64,000 nt of DNA from an uncultured Gammaproteobacteria bacterium (lineage in GTDB: Bacteria > Pseudomonadota > Gammaproteobacteria > Pseudomonadales > Pseudohongiellaceae), in contig CALEJT010000078.1 of assembly GCA_937898685.1 (NCBI GenBank), positions 4,918 through 68,917 of the forward strand, written 5' to 3'. How positions within the stretch are numbered: position 1 is the first letter of the stretch; every line of letters starts with the position of its first letter. Positions 35,097-43,423 of the stretch are shown piece by piece. The notes under the pieces are model-generated. The model searched no databases. It was not told the DNA's origin and saw nothing but the letters and a program-made list of their open reading frames with translations. Position numbers and translations under genes: made by a program.

Positions 35097-36956
35097 ATGA
35101 CTACTTTGTTGCGTCGTTTGCTGTGTCCTCTGTTGCTCGCGCTGGCCACGTTGCCCCCGCTCACACTCGCTGCCGAAGATGAAGCGGCACGTTGGGATCT
35201 GAGCGATCTCTATCCTTCCGTCGAAGCCTGGGATGCCGAGCGCCAACGCCTTTTGGCTGAATTCGAAACCATCGGCCGTTATCGCGGTACGCTCGGTCAG
35301 GGTGGCAAGGAACTGGCCGCGGCACTGCGCCACGTGTCCGATCTCTATCGCGCGGCGCTGCGCGTCTACGTCTACGCCAGCCTGCAGCAGGATGAGGATC
35401 TGCGCGTCACCGAAGCGCAGGAACGCGCGCAGTTGGCCGAAGCCATGTATGCACGACTCAGTCAGGCCACGGCCTGGATCGATCCCGAGATCGTCGCGAT
35501 CGGTGAAGAGCGCGTACGTCAGTTCATCGACGACACGCCGGAACTTGCGCCCTTCCGGCATTCACTGGACGACACCCTGCGCCGCGCCGAACACACCTTG
35601 GGCGACGAAGCCGAGCAGGTGCTGTCCTATTTCTCGCAGGCCTCCGATGCGCCCAGCAACATCTACAGCATCATCGCCAACTCCGACATTCCCTTCCCCA
35701 CGCTGACTCTGCCTTCCGGCGAAGAAGTGCTCATCAACTCGCAGGGTTATGAACGTCTGCGTTCGAACGCCGATCGCGAACTGCGCAAGCAGGTGTTCGA
35801 TCTGTTCTGGGGCAAATGGTTGGAATATCGCAACAGCGTCGGCATGGTGCTGAACAGCCACATCCAGACGCAGGTGGCGCTGACCAAGGCACGCAAGTAC
35901 GACAGCATGCTCGAGCGCCAACTCTTCAACTACAACCTGCCCGAAGCGGTCTATCGCACGCTGGTCGACGAAGTGAACAAGGCGCTGCCCACCCTGCATC
36001 GCTATTTCAAACTACGTGCACGCATGCTGGGTGTGGAGCAGATGCGCTACTACGACATCTATCCGCCGCTCGTCAGTCTCGAGCGCGAATTCGATCTCGC
36101 CACCAGCAAGGAAATCACGCTGCAGGCGATGAGCATCCTCGGCGAGGATTGGGTGGAGCGGCAGCGCGCCGCGATGAACGAACGCTGGATGCATGTCTAT
36201 CCGCAACAGGGCAAGCGCAGTGGCGCCTACATGCAGGGCAGCGCCTACGACGTGCATCCTTATCTGCTGCTGAACCACAACAACGACTACAACTCGCTCT
36301 CCACCTTCGCGCACGAGTGGGGTCATGCGATGCATACGCTGTACGCGAAGGATGCGCAGCCGTTCGAGACCGCTGATTACGCCACCTTCATCGCCGAGAT
36401 TCCTTCCACCTCGCTCGAGCTGATCCTGCAGCAGTACATGACACAGCAGGCGCAGACGAAAGAAGAAAAACTGTTCTATCTGGGCTCGGCGCTGGAAAAC
36501 CTGCGCGGCACCTTCTTCCGTCAGACCATGTTCGCGGAGTTCGAGCTGGCGCTGTACGAAACGGTGGAACGTGGTGAAGCGCTCAGCGGTGAGCGCATCT
36601 CGCAGCTCTACCTGGAACTGCTCAAGCGTTATCACGGCCACGACGAAGGCGTGGTGTTGATCGACGATCTCTACGCCAACGAGTGGATGTTCGTGCCGCA
36701 CTTCTACTACAACATGTACGTCTATCAGTACGCGACCTCGCTCACCGCGGGCACCGCGCTCTACGAGAAGATCGTGGAAGAAGGCGAAGCCGGTGTGGAG
36801 AACTTCAAGAATCTCCTGCGCGCCGGTGGTTCGGACTATCCGTACAACCTGCTGCGTCAGGCCGGCGTCGACATGGCGACGCCCGCGCCCTATCAGGCCG
36901 TGGTGCGTCGCATGAACGCCATCATGGACGAAATGGAGGTGCTGCTCGCGCAATAA
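35097..36956 (+). CDS. Exported M3-family oligoendopeptidase F-like
   Basis: A 619-residue zinc metallopeptidase. A signal peptide covers about residues 1-26 (LLLALATLPPLTLAA), so it acts in the periplasm, unlike classical cytoplasmic PepF. The active site FAHEWGHAMH (HExxH) is near residue 406, with the third ligand region FIAEIPSTSLELIL about 25 residues later. The N-terminal helical domain DLSDLYPSVEAWD is typical of PepF. It is separated by 90 bases from the TonB receptor, in the same direction. It may cleave imported peptides. Confidence 0.92.
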   Translation: MTTLLRRLLCPLLLALATLPPLTLAAEDEAARWDLSDLYPSVEAWDAERQRLLAEFETIGRYRGTLGQGGKELAAALRHVSDLYRAALRVYVYASLQQDEDLRVTEAQERAQLAEAMYARLSQATAWIDPEIVAIGEERVRQFIDDTPELAPFRHSLDDTLRRAEHTLGDEAEQVLSYFSQASDAPSNIYSIIANSDIPFPTLTLPSGEEVLINSQGYERLRSNADRELRKQVFDLFWGKWLEYRNSVGMVLNSHIQTQVALTKARKYDSMLERQLFNYNLPEAVYRTLVDEVNKALPTLHRYFKLRARMLGVEQMRYYDIYPPLVSLEREFDLATSKEITLQAMSILGEDWVERQRAAMNERWMHVYPQQGKRSGAYMQGSAYDVHPYLLLNHNNDYNSLSTFAHEWGHAMHTLYAKDAQPFETADYATFIAEIPSTSLELILQQYMTQQAQTKEEKLFYLGSALENLRGTFFRQTMFAEFELALYETVERGEALSGERISQLYLELLKRYHGHDEGVVLIDDLYANEWMFVPHFYYNMYVYQYATSLTAGTALYEKIVEEGEAGVENFKNLLRAGGSDYPYNLLRQAGVDMATPAPYQAVVRRMNAIMDEMEVLLAQ

Positions 36957-36969
36957 CCGATCGATCCCA

Positions 36970-36998
36970 TTGACAGCGGCCGCGCCGGCTCCTAGAGT
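36970..36998 (+). promoter_or_regulatory. Sigma-70 promoter of the argD leader
   Basis: A perfect TTGACA (36970-36975), a 17-base spacer and TAGAGT (36993-36998). Transcription would start near 37005, about 22 bases before the leader ATG. It lies 13 bases after the M3 peptidase stop. Confidence 0.75.
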
Positions 36999-37026
36999 GC
37001 GCGGCCTCGACCACAGCAAAAAGCCC

Positions 37027-37143
37027 ATGATCCGCTTCTTCGACAACGCCGCATTCATCGCAAACGCCGCAGCACGTGCCGCGGCGGCGCGTCGTCGTGC
37101 GCGTGCGAATTGCTCGCCATCCGGAAGCCCAGGGCCCTGCTGA
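37027..37143 (+). CDS. Putative arginine/alanine-rich leader peptide
   Basis: A 38-codon reading frame just after a good promoter and just before a terminator that precedes argD. It encodes a peptide starting MIRFFDNAAF. The middle AAARAAAARRRARAN carries five of its six Arg, including three consecutive CGT codons (37090-37098). It ends NCSPSGSPGPC. It is too short and simple to be an enzyme. Placement and Arg codons suggest a leader whose translation controls attenuation of argD. The ribosome-binding site is weak (AAAAAG). No homology is known to me; this is inference from architecture. Confidence 0.55.
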   Translation: MIRFFDNAAFIANAAARAAAARRRARANCSPSGSPGPC

Positions 37144-37188
37144 TGCCTTACTGAACCCAATCACGCAGTAACCGAAAACCTCCGGATG
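37118..37188 (+). promoter_or_regulatory. Antiterminator helix competing with the argD terminator
   Basis: CATCCGGA at 37118-37125, inside the leader peptide, is exactly complementary to TCCGGATG at 37181-37188. The second segment overlaps the left arm of the terminator (37175-37185), so the two helices cannot coexist. A ribosome stalled on the Arg codons would leave 37118-37125 free, while one reaching the stop codon would cover it. Seen in sequence; the mechanism is inferred. Confidence 0.5.
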
Positions 37189-37212
37189 TCGACGACACCG
37201 GAGGTTTTTTTT
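37175..37212 (+). terminator. Attenuator terminator upstream of argD
   Basis: AAAACCTCCGG (37175-37185) pairs perfectly with CCGGAGGTTTT (37198-37208) around a 12-base loop, and eight T residues run from 37205. It is a strong rho-independent terminator 34 bases before the argD start, 31 bases after the leader stop. It could also serve as the distant terminator of the peptidase gene. Confidence 0.9.
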
Positions 37213-37246
37213 CGCCCCTAGAAAAACGCCACGAGGAAAAAACGGC

Positions 37247-38440
37247 ATGAACACCATAGAAACCGAAGACACATTGGGACTCAGCTTCTGCGAGCGCTTG
37301 CCCCTGGCCTTCACCCACGGCCAGGGGTCTTGGGTTTGGGATGAGGCGGGTAAGCGCTATCTCGATTTCACGTCCGGCTGGGGCGTGACCTGTCTCGGAC
37401 ATGCGCATCCCGTCATCACGGCGACCTTGCAGCGCCAGGCAACGCGCTTGCTGCAAAGTCCCAATGCGGGTTTCACCTATTCACCGGAACGCGCGGCCTT
37501 GCTGCAGCTGCTCTTGCCCTTGTTGCCGGGCAAGTTGAATGCGCTGTACTTCTGCAACAGCGGCGCCGAAGCCAACGATGCGGCATTGAAACTCGCCCGC
37601 AAGATCACGGGGCGCCACAAAGTCATCAGCACGAAGGGCTCCTTTCATGGTCGTTCCTTGAACACCTTGTCCGTATCGCGCGGCCCGGAAAATTCCGGAC
37701 GTTATCTGCCACAGTTGCCGTCCATCAGCTTCGTGCCCTTCGGTGACATCGCGGCACTCGCGCAAGAAATCGACGCCGACACTGCAGCCGTGATCGTGGA
37801 ACCCATTCAAGGGGAAGGTGGCGTGCAGATTCCCCCACCGAATTATTTGGCGGAAGTGCAGCTCCTGTGTCGCACGCATGGCGCGCTGTTGATCGTGGAT
37901 GAAGTGCAGACCGGCTTCGGCCGCACCGGCAAATTGTTCGCGTTGCAGCACAGCCTGCAGCACGTCGAGCCCGACATGTTGACGCTCGCCAAGGGCATCG
38001 CCGGTGGCTTTCCCTTCGCCGCCTTTGCCGTGACGGCGGAAGTGAGAGCACGCCTGCAGAAGGACGATCATGGCGGCACCTACTGCGGCAATCCCTTGGG
38101 CTGTGCCCTCTCCCATGCCGTGATCTCCTACCTCGTGGAGCACAGGATTCCTGACCAGGTGGCACAGAAAGGCGAGCGATTGCTGGAGGGGCTGCAGGCG
38201 CTCGCAGCGAACTACCCGGCTTTGGTGAAAGCCACGCGCGGACGGGGACTACTCTGCGCGCTCGAATTCCATGAGCCCACGCTGGCGCGCGAACTCACGT
38301 GGCGCTGCGCTGAGAAAGGCCTGCTCGTCGTACCCACCCGCAACGGCATCATCCGCTTGTTGCCGGATCTCTTGGTGAGCGAAGAGCACATCGCCAGGGC
38401 ACTGGCCGTGCTGGACGAAGTGTTGGCAGAGGCGGCCTGA
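37247..38440 (+). CDS. argD: Acetylornithine aminotransferase-type class III aminotransferase
   Basis: A 397-residue PLP enzyme of the acetylornithine/succinyldiaminopimelate aminotransferase group. It shows YLDFTSGWGVTCLGHAHP, CNSGAEANDAALKLARK, IVEPIQGEGGVQIP, VDEVQTGFGRTGKLFA, the PLP lysine in TLAKGIAGGFP (Lys248) and GGTYCGNPLGCA. It would make N-acetylornithine for arginine synthesis. GAGGA precedes ATG 37247. It lies alone, behind the leader and terminator described above. Closely related class III enzymes with other substrates cannot be excluded. Confidence 0.88.
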   Translation: MNTIETEDTLGLSFCERLPLAFTHGQGSWVWDEAGKRYLDFTSGWGVTCLGHAHPVITATLQRQATRLLQSPNAGFTYSPERAALLQLLLPLLPGKLNALYFCNSGAEANDAALKLARKITGRHKVISTKGSFHGRSLNTLSVSRGPENSGRYLPQLPSISFVPFGDIAALAQEIDADTAAVIVEPIQGEGGVQIPPPNYLAEVQLLCRTHGALLIVDEVQTGFGRTGKLFALQHSLQHVEPDMLTLAKGIAGGFPFAAFAVTAEVRARLQKDDHGGTYCGNPLGCALSHAVISYLVEHRIPDQVAQKGERLLEGLQALAANYPALVKATRGRGLLCALEFHEPTLARELTWRCAEKGLLVVPTRNGIIRLLPDLLVSEEHIARALAVLDEVLAEAA

Positions 38441-38449
38441 GTGATGGGG

Positions 38450-38476
38450 AACCTGCGGCCTCCTGGGCCGCAGGTT
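38450..38476 (+). terminator. Perfect 11-bp hairpin after argD
   Basis: AACCTGCGGCC pairs with GGCCGCAGGTT around TCCTG, ten bases after the argD stop. No U-tract follows on the plus strand. Confidence 0.5.
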
Positions 38477-38517
38477 CAGACCGTGTGGTGATTGTTACTG
38501 CATGAGCGAGAAGAAAA

Positions 38518-38817
38518 TCAGCGCGCGTTGAGGATGGCGGACAGAGTGAAGGTGCCGGTCTGCCCTCCCTCGTAGCTACTCACTTCCACTTCGTAGGTGC
38601 CGCTCGCAGAGTTTTCGATCACGCTCAGCGAGCGCCCGGTCGAACCGAAATCGTCGTTGGTCAAACGTTCGCCGCCGGGCGTCATCACAGTCATGAAGGT
38701 GTCGAAGTCCTTGGACTGCATGTCGAAGACGATGGTGGCTCCCTCGTTCACCTGGTAGAAGTTGTAAGTCTCGAAGTAACTGTCGTCGGTTTATTGGCTG
38801 CATTCACCGTTCTCCGA
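38518..38817 (-). pseudogene. Broken PPC-domain fragment downstream of the caspase gene
   Basis: On the minus strand, a frame from 38790 to 38518 encodes most of a bacterial pre-peptidase C-terminal (PPC) domain: DDSYFETYNFYQ, IVFDMQSKDFDTFM, then ERLTNDDFGSTGRSLS and SSYEGGQTGTFTLS. Upstream in the same frame, ENGECSQ is cut by a TAA at 38791-38793. The caspase protein has the equivalent EGDQCAQ followed by DNSFEDVYVF, so the homology continues across the stop. There is no start codon or signal peptide. It is a remnant of a gene or domain related to the third PPC domain of the caspase. Confidence 0.65.
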
Positions 38818-38834
38818 GGACACTCAAGCCGCGT

Positions 38835-41342
38835 TCAGTGCTGGAACAGCACGCTATAGGGCTCGACACCGCCACGATCGACCACCAGGTGTTGATAGCT
38901 GGCGCTTGGTCCCGCGCTACGGGCATCCTCGCCGAAAGACTTCACGTCGGCGCGATAACGGTCATGCAGATACTCGCTCAGTTCGAGCGCGGTGAGCTGG
39001 CCGTCGCCATCGACATCGGCCTTGCGGCCACGCAAGGCCTCGTCGAAAAACGCGGCGAGATAACCGCCGGCCTGGAACTTGAAGGCCACCTGCGAGAGCA
39101 CGTCTTCTTCCGAGGAAAACAGCCCCATGCGACCGGGCTTGGAGACGATGTCCTTGGCGAAGCCGCCGCTGAAACAGGAATCGAGTACCAGCAACACCGT
39201 GCCCGCATCGATGCCATCGAGCAGGTCGGCCAATTCATCGTCGGTCAGTGCGCCGTCGTAGAGTTCGATGGTCTCGTCGAAACCGTCGGGATCGCGGCTG
39301 TCCGGCCCACCGGGACGTGCCACGCGATCGCCGTGCCCGGAGAAGAAGATCACCACCATGTCGTCGGCATCGGCGCGTGCGCCGACGGCGGCGATGGCCT
39401 CGCGGAAGCGTGCTTTCGTCGCCTGCCCGTTGATCAAGGTGTGTGCGTTGCGGGCTGCCATGCCGGCGCCTTCGATCAAGGCTTCGCGCACCCGCACGGC
39501 ATCATCGTCCGTCAGCGGTAGATCGTTCTCCTCACCGGGATAGTCGGCGACACCGACGAAGATGCCGTGAATCTCACCGCCCGTGGCATTGGCAGCATTG
39601 GAAGAAAGTTCCACATTGCGTCCACGCGTGAGGCTGAGTGTATAGGCTCCCGTCGCCTGCGCCTCATAGCTGCCGGCGAGAATGCGATAACGACCGCTGC
39701 GGCGCAGCGTCAGTTCGATGCGCGACAGATCCGTGCGCCCATCGAAGTCGTCGTTGGTGATGAGCTCGCCCGGCGGCGTGACCAAGGACAGATAGGTGTC
39801 GAACTCGGAGGAACTCATGTCGATCACGATCTGCTCGCCCGCTTCCGCGCTGAACACATAGACGTCTTCGAAGCTGTTGTCCTGTGCGCATTGATCGCCC
39901 TCTTCCAGCCTGCCATTCACGCGATCGCCCAGCGAAAGTTCGATCGAATCTCGTGTGACCTGCTGCTGTCCAGATCGTTCCTGTGCGATGGTCAGCTTGT
40001 AACGGCCCGTCTCTGCCGCGGCATAGGAAGTCACACGCACGCGATAAGTACCGAGCGCCGACAACTCGCGCACGATACGGCTATTGGTGCTGCCATCGCC
40101 CGCATCGTCGTTCGCTTCGTGATTGCCGTCGGGGCTTTCCAGCACGAGGTAGGCATCGAAGTCATCCGAATAGAGAGCGATGGTCACCGTCTCACCCGGC
40201 ATTCCGTCGAAGGTCCAGGTATCGACGTATTCACCGCTGCCGTAGGTGTCGTCCCCACGTTCCAGCCTGCCTTCGTATTCGCGCACACCGTTTTCGGAAG
40301 CCACGAGATTGCCGCTGAGCGTCAAGGTGTAGGACCCCGTCTCACCTGCGGCGTAGCTCGTGACTTCGACCTGGTATTCACCACTCTCCGTCAACTGCAG
40401 CGCCAACAACGAACGCTGCTGACTGCCTTCGAAATCATCGTTGGTGTAGCGGCGGCCGCTGGGCGCCACCAGCGCTAGATAGGTGTCGAACTCGGCCGAT
40501 TGCAGATCGAATACCACCAACTCGCCAGCCGTGCCCTGATAGCTGTAACGATCGACATGGCCCCTGCCATCGAGCACGGGGTCGGAGCTGTCGAGCCGAC
40601 CGCGTTGCGTCACGCCCTGCCCCGACGCAGCGTTCCTTACGTCTTCGACCAAGTACACGGCGCCGCGTTCGTACAAGGTTCGACAATCGGTGGCATCGTG
40701 ATAGCGATCGGCTTCCACCAAGGTCGTCGCGGAACCTTCACCATTGAAGCGTGGATCATCGCACTCGCCATCGTTGGCCCACCGGCTGAGATCGTCGCCG
40801 AAGTCGATGCCGGCATTCGCAGCGTCGACACCGAGATCGAGCGATGGCCAGTCGCTCATGTCCCACTCGGTGATGACCAGCTTGGCGCTGCCAGCGTAGG
40901 CGAAGTCGTCCACGTAGTCGTAGGTGCCCACCCAGATGTCATAGATGCCGTCGGCTGGATATTCGAAGAGCAGCCCCGGATTGCTGCCCAGAAAATCGAG
41001 GTCGTCACTGCAATGCCAATTGCCGAAGGGGTCGTTGACCACCAGGGTGGTATCCTCGTCGGACGACACGAAGATACCCAACTGCTCGCCGGCATCGCGC
41101 AGTTCCAGCTTGAGGTCGGGTTTGTCGCCGTAGATGTATCCGACGCAATCGGCACCGAGCATCTCGGCAGAGCTCCGCCCGCCCGGCACGACTTCCATCA
41201 CCTGTGGATCGGGTAGAAAGCCGCCCTCCAGAACAATCGTTCCATAGAGCGCTTCCACATTGAGGGTTTGCGCACAAACGGCGGACGCGAGGCTGGATAG
41301 CGCGAAGAAGGAAAGGTGGGAGACGGCGGGACACGCTCTCAT
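38835..41342 (-). CDS. Secreted caspase-like protease (C14) with three PPC domains
   Basis: An 835-residue exported orthocaspase-like protein. Signal peptide about 1-24. An N-terminal beta domain at about 36-165 includes PDPQVMEVVPGG, CVGYI and YDIWVGTYD. A Cys-containing module lies at about 178-232 (WANDGECDDPRFNGEGSA, HDATDCRTLYERG). Three PPC domains follow at about 247-343, 356-453 and 475-573. The C14 domain (590-800) has catalytic His670 (FFSGHGDR) and Cys723 (VLDSCFSGGF). A perfect EF-hand loop runs from Asp776 to Glu787, suggesting calcium control as in metacaspases. ATG 41342 follows CAGGAA; the frame opens 15 codons earlier. It lies 119 bases downstream of a paralogous lipoprotein gene. 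Confidence 0.9.
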   Translation of the reverse strand: MRACPAVSHLSFFALSSLASAVCAQTLNVEALYGTIVLEGGFLPDPQVMEVVPGGRSSAEMLGADCVGYIYGDKPDLKLELRDAGEQLGIFVSSDEDTTLVVNDPFGNWHCSDDLDFLGSNPGLLFEYPADGIYDIWVGTYDYVDDFAYAGSAKLVITEWDMSDWPSLDLGVDAANAGIDFGDDLSRWANDGECDDPRFNGEGSATTLVEADRYHDATDCRTLYERGAVYLVEDVRNAASGQGVTQRGRLDSSDPVLDGRGHVDRYSYQGTAGELVVFDLQSAEFDTYLALVAPSGRRYTNDDFEGSQQRSLLALQLTESGEYQVEVTSYAAGETGSYTLTLSGNLVASENGVREYEGRLERGDDTYGSGEYVDTWTFDGMPGETVTIALYSDDFDAYLVLESPDGNHEANDDAGDGSTNSRIVRELSALGTYRVRVTSYAAAETGRYKLTIAQERSGQQQVTRDSIELSLGDRVNGRLEEGDQCAQDNSFEDVYVFSAEAGEQIVIDMSSSEFDTYLSLVTPPGELITNDDFDGRTDLSRIELTLRRSGRYRILAGSYEAQATGAYTLSLTRGRNVELSSNAANATGGEIHGIFVGVADYPGEENDLPLTDDDAVRVREALIEGAGMAARNAHTLINGQATKARFREAIAAVGARADADDMVVIFFSGHGDRVARPGGPDSRDPDGFDETIELYDGALTDDELADLLDGIDAGTVLLVLDSCFSGGFAKDIVSKPGRMGLFSSEEDVLSQVAFKFQAGGYLAAFFDEALRGRKADVDGDGQLTALELSEYLHDRYRADVKSFGEDARSAGPSASYQHLVVDRGGVEPYSVLFQH

Positions 41343-41461
41343 GGGAATTCCTGCGGTAGTTCGGGGATGCGGGGCGTTGACGCACACTAAGTCCTTTGCC
41401 GAGCGGCGTCATCCCCCATTTGTCGTAGACGGCCTACCTTCCCTGAGCAGGCTGGGACGGA

Positions 41462-42838
41462 TCAGTTCCGGCCTCCAAGTTCGCTCTGCACGATGCGCAG
41501 TTCATAGGCGCCGGTCTCACCGGCAGCGAAACTCGTCACACGCACACTGTAGGTGCCGGCGACGTTCAACTCACGCACGATGCGGCTGCCGGCGACACCT
41601 TCCGGATCATCATCGTTCACTTCGATCTCGCCATCCGGTGTCTCCAGCACCAGGAAGCTGTCGAAGTCGTCGGAATCCAGCGCGATGTCCACCAACTGGC
41701 CGGCCAGTCCTTCGAAGGTCCAGGTGTCGAAGTATTCACCTTTGCCGAGTCGCGAACTGCGTGCAGAGAGCTCACCCGTGTGACGCGCTGCCGCCACCCG
41801 ATGCAGCGACTCGAGCCGGAGCTCGTAGTCGCCGCCCCCTTCCGCATCGTAGGCGGTGACTTCGACGCGGTATTCACCGGTCGCGGGCAAGGTCAGCAGC
41901 AAGCGTGATTGGTCCTGGCGACCGGCGTAGTCGTCATTGTGGAAGCGTTCGCCGTTGGGTGTGTAGAGCGCAAGAAAGGTATCGAACTCGGTCGAGCTCA
42001 GCGCGAAATACACCTCGCTGCCTGCCGCACCCATGAAGGTGAAGGGATCGACCTGGCCAGTGGCGAGGCGGCCACGGTATTCACCCCCAAGTTCGAGCAC
42101 CGCCAGCGGCGGACGCGGATTGGCGACGAACTCGACACGTCCTTGCAGATAGAGCGTGCGGCAGTCGCTGGCGTCGTGGAAACGATCACTGTCCAGAAAG
42201 GAAGAGGAGCTGCCGATGCCGCGAAAGCGCGGATCGTCGCATTCGCCGTCGTGGGCGAAGTCGCTGGCGTCGTCGCCGAACTCGATGCCGTCGATCGGCT
42301 CCAGCGCCACATCACGTCCAACCACCTGCGGTTGATTCGCCAGCTGCGTGAAGGCCTCGAGTCGCAACCAATCTTCCGGCGCGGTTTCGGTCAGCAGAAC
42401 GGACACCGCCGGACCGCTGTAGTCGCGTTCGTAGCTACCCACCCACAGGTGGTAGCGACCTACCACGGGCTCGACGAGTTCGAGTGCGGGATTGAGATCA
42501 CCGAGAAATTCGCTGTCATCACTGCAATGCCAGGTGCCTTCCGGATCACGCACGAGGAGCGTCGTGTCGGTGACTCCCGCCACCACGATGCCGAGGCTCG
42601 CGCGCGGTGCACTCAGGTCGAACTGCAGATGGGGCCGCGTGGGATCGAGGTAGCCGACGCAACCCGTATCGCCATCACTGATCTGCAGCGTGCCGCCGGG
42701 CACGACCTCGTAGCGTTGCGGATCGGGATCGAAACCACCGGTGAGGACGAAAGCAGCGTCGCCACCTCCGGACGAGGTCGTCGCACAGGCGACGAGACCG
42801 AGAGACAGAACCGGGCCGATCCATGCAACTGTTTTCAC
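41462..42838 (-). CDS. Lipoprotein paralogous to the caspase accessory region
   Basis: A 458-residue predicted lipoprotein (lipobox LGLVAC, Cys18). Its domain order copies the non-protease part of the next gene. The N-terminal beta domain is at about 32-157 (GGFDPDPQRYEVVPGG, CVGYL, WHCSDDSEFLG, LWVGSYE). The Cys module is at about 184-238 (FAHDGECDDPRFRGIGS, HDASDCRTLYLQG), and two PPC domains are at about 252-343 and 355-450. Cys60, Cys105, Cys200 and Cys226 align with Cys66, Cys111, Cys194 and Cys220 of the caspase. No protease domain is present. It is upstream of the caspase gene in the same direction, so probably co-transcribed. It may be a membrane-held partner, decoy or substrate; its function is unknown. 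Confidence 0.85.
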   Translation of the reverse strand: MKTVAWIGPVLSLGLVACATTSSGGGDAAFVLTGGFDPDPQRYEVVPGGTLQISDGDTGCVGYLDPTRPHLQFDLSAPRASLGIVVAGVTDTTLLVRDPEGTWHCSDDSEFLGDLNPALELVEPVVGRYHLWVGSYERDYSGPAVSVLLTETAPEDWLRLEAFTQLANQPQVVGRDVALEPIDGIEFGDDASDFAHDGECDDPRFRGIGSSSSFLDSDRFHDASDCRTLYLQGRVEFVANPRPPLAVLELGGEYRGRLATGQVDPFTFMGAAGSEVYFALSSTEFDTFLALYTPNGERFHNDDYAGRQDQSRLLLTLPATGEYRVEVTAYDAEGGGDYELRLESLHRVAAARHTGELSARSSRLGKGEYFDTWTFEGLAGQLVDIALDSDDFDSFLVLETPDGEIEVNDDDPEGVAGSRIVRELNVAGTYSVRVTSFAAGETGAYELRIVQSELGGRN

Positions 42839-42977
42839 GCTTGCTCCTACTACTGAAAGAAAAAAAAGTGGCGCATCCTAGCGCAGGGCCTGGGCCAGCA
42901 TCCGTACCTGCTTCGCAAGATTGCATTCGTGCAGGCGGCTACCTAAGCTGCGACTCTCTTTGCGAGGGGAACGTCCG

Positions 42978-43379
42978 ATGCCAATCACCAAACTCGAACA
43001 CTACCTGGTCCTGACCGACGACATCGAAGCCACCAAGGACTTCTATCAGGACGTGCTCGGCTTCAAGGTGGGCAAACGCGCCGACCTGGGCTTTGCCGGT
43101 TATTGGCTCTATCTCGATGAGGTGCCGGTGATCCACATCGCCGAATGGGAAAGCTATACGCGTCACTCCCATGAACAGGGCATTCCCGTCACCACCCGCG
43201 CGCCAGGTACCGGTGCCTTCGACCACATCGCCTTCAACGGCACCAACGTGGAAGAAATGATCGAGCGGCTCGACTCGCGCGGCATCGCCTACCATCGCAA
43301 CGACGTGCCGGTGGCGAGTCTGGTGCAGTTGTTTCTGTACGATCCAAATGGGGTGAAGATCGAACTCAACTATCGTTGA
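42978..43379 (+). CDS. VOC/glyoxalase-fold protein
   Basis: A 133-residue single-domain vicinal-oxygen-chelate protein, probably a dimeric metal-dependent dioxygenase or isomerase. It starts MPITKLEHYLVLTDDIEATKDFYQ; metal ligands would be His8, the His in AFDHIAFNG, and Glu in GVKIELNY. The start ATG 42978 follows GAGGGGA seven bases upstream; a 19-codon longer start is rejected. The substrate is unknown. It is divergent from the lipoprotein gene and convergent with the SnoaL-like gene. Confidence 0.85.
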   Translation: MPITKLEHYLVLTDDIEATKDFYQDVLGFKVGKRADLGFAGYWLYLDEVPVIHIAEWESYTRHSHEQGIPVTTRAPGTGAFDHIAFNGTNVEEMIERLDSRGIAYHRNDVPVASLVQLFLYDPNGVKIELNYR

Positions 43380-43423
43380 GCCCGCGTTGAGCTCTCACCC
43401 GTCGAGCGCACATCGCTGAGCAC

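Noticed and set aside
38576..38803. 75-codon minus-strand ORF starting MQPINRR
   Set aside because: Out of frame with the PPC homology; an artefact of the broken gene.
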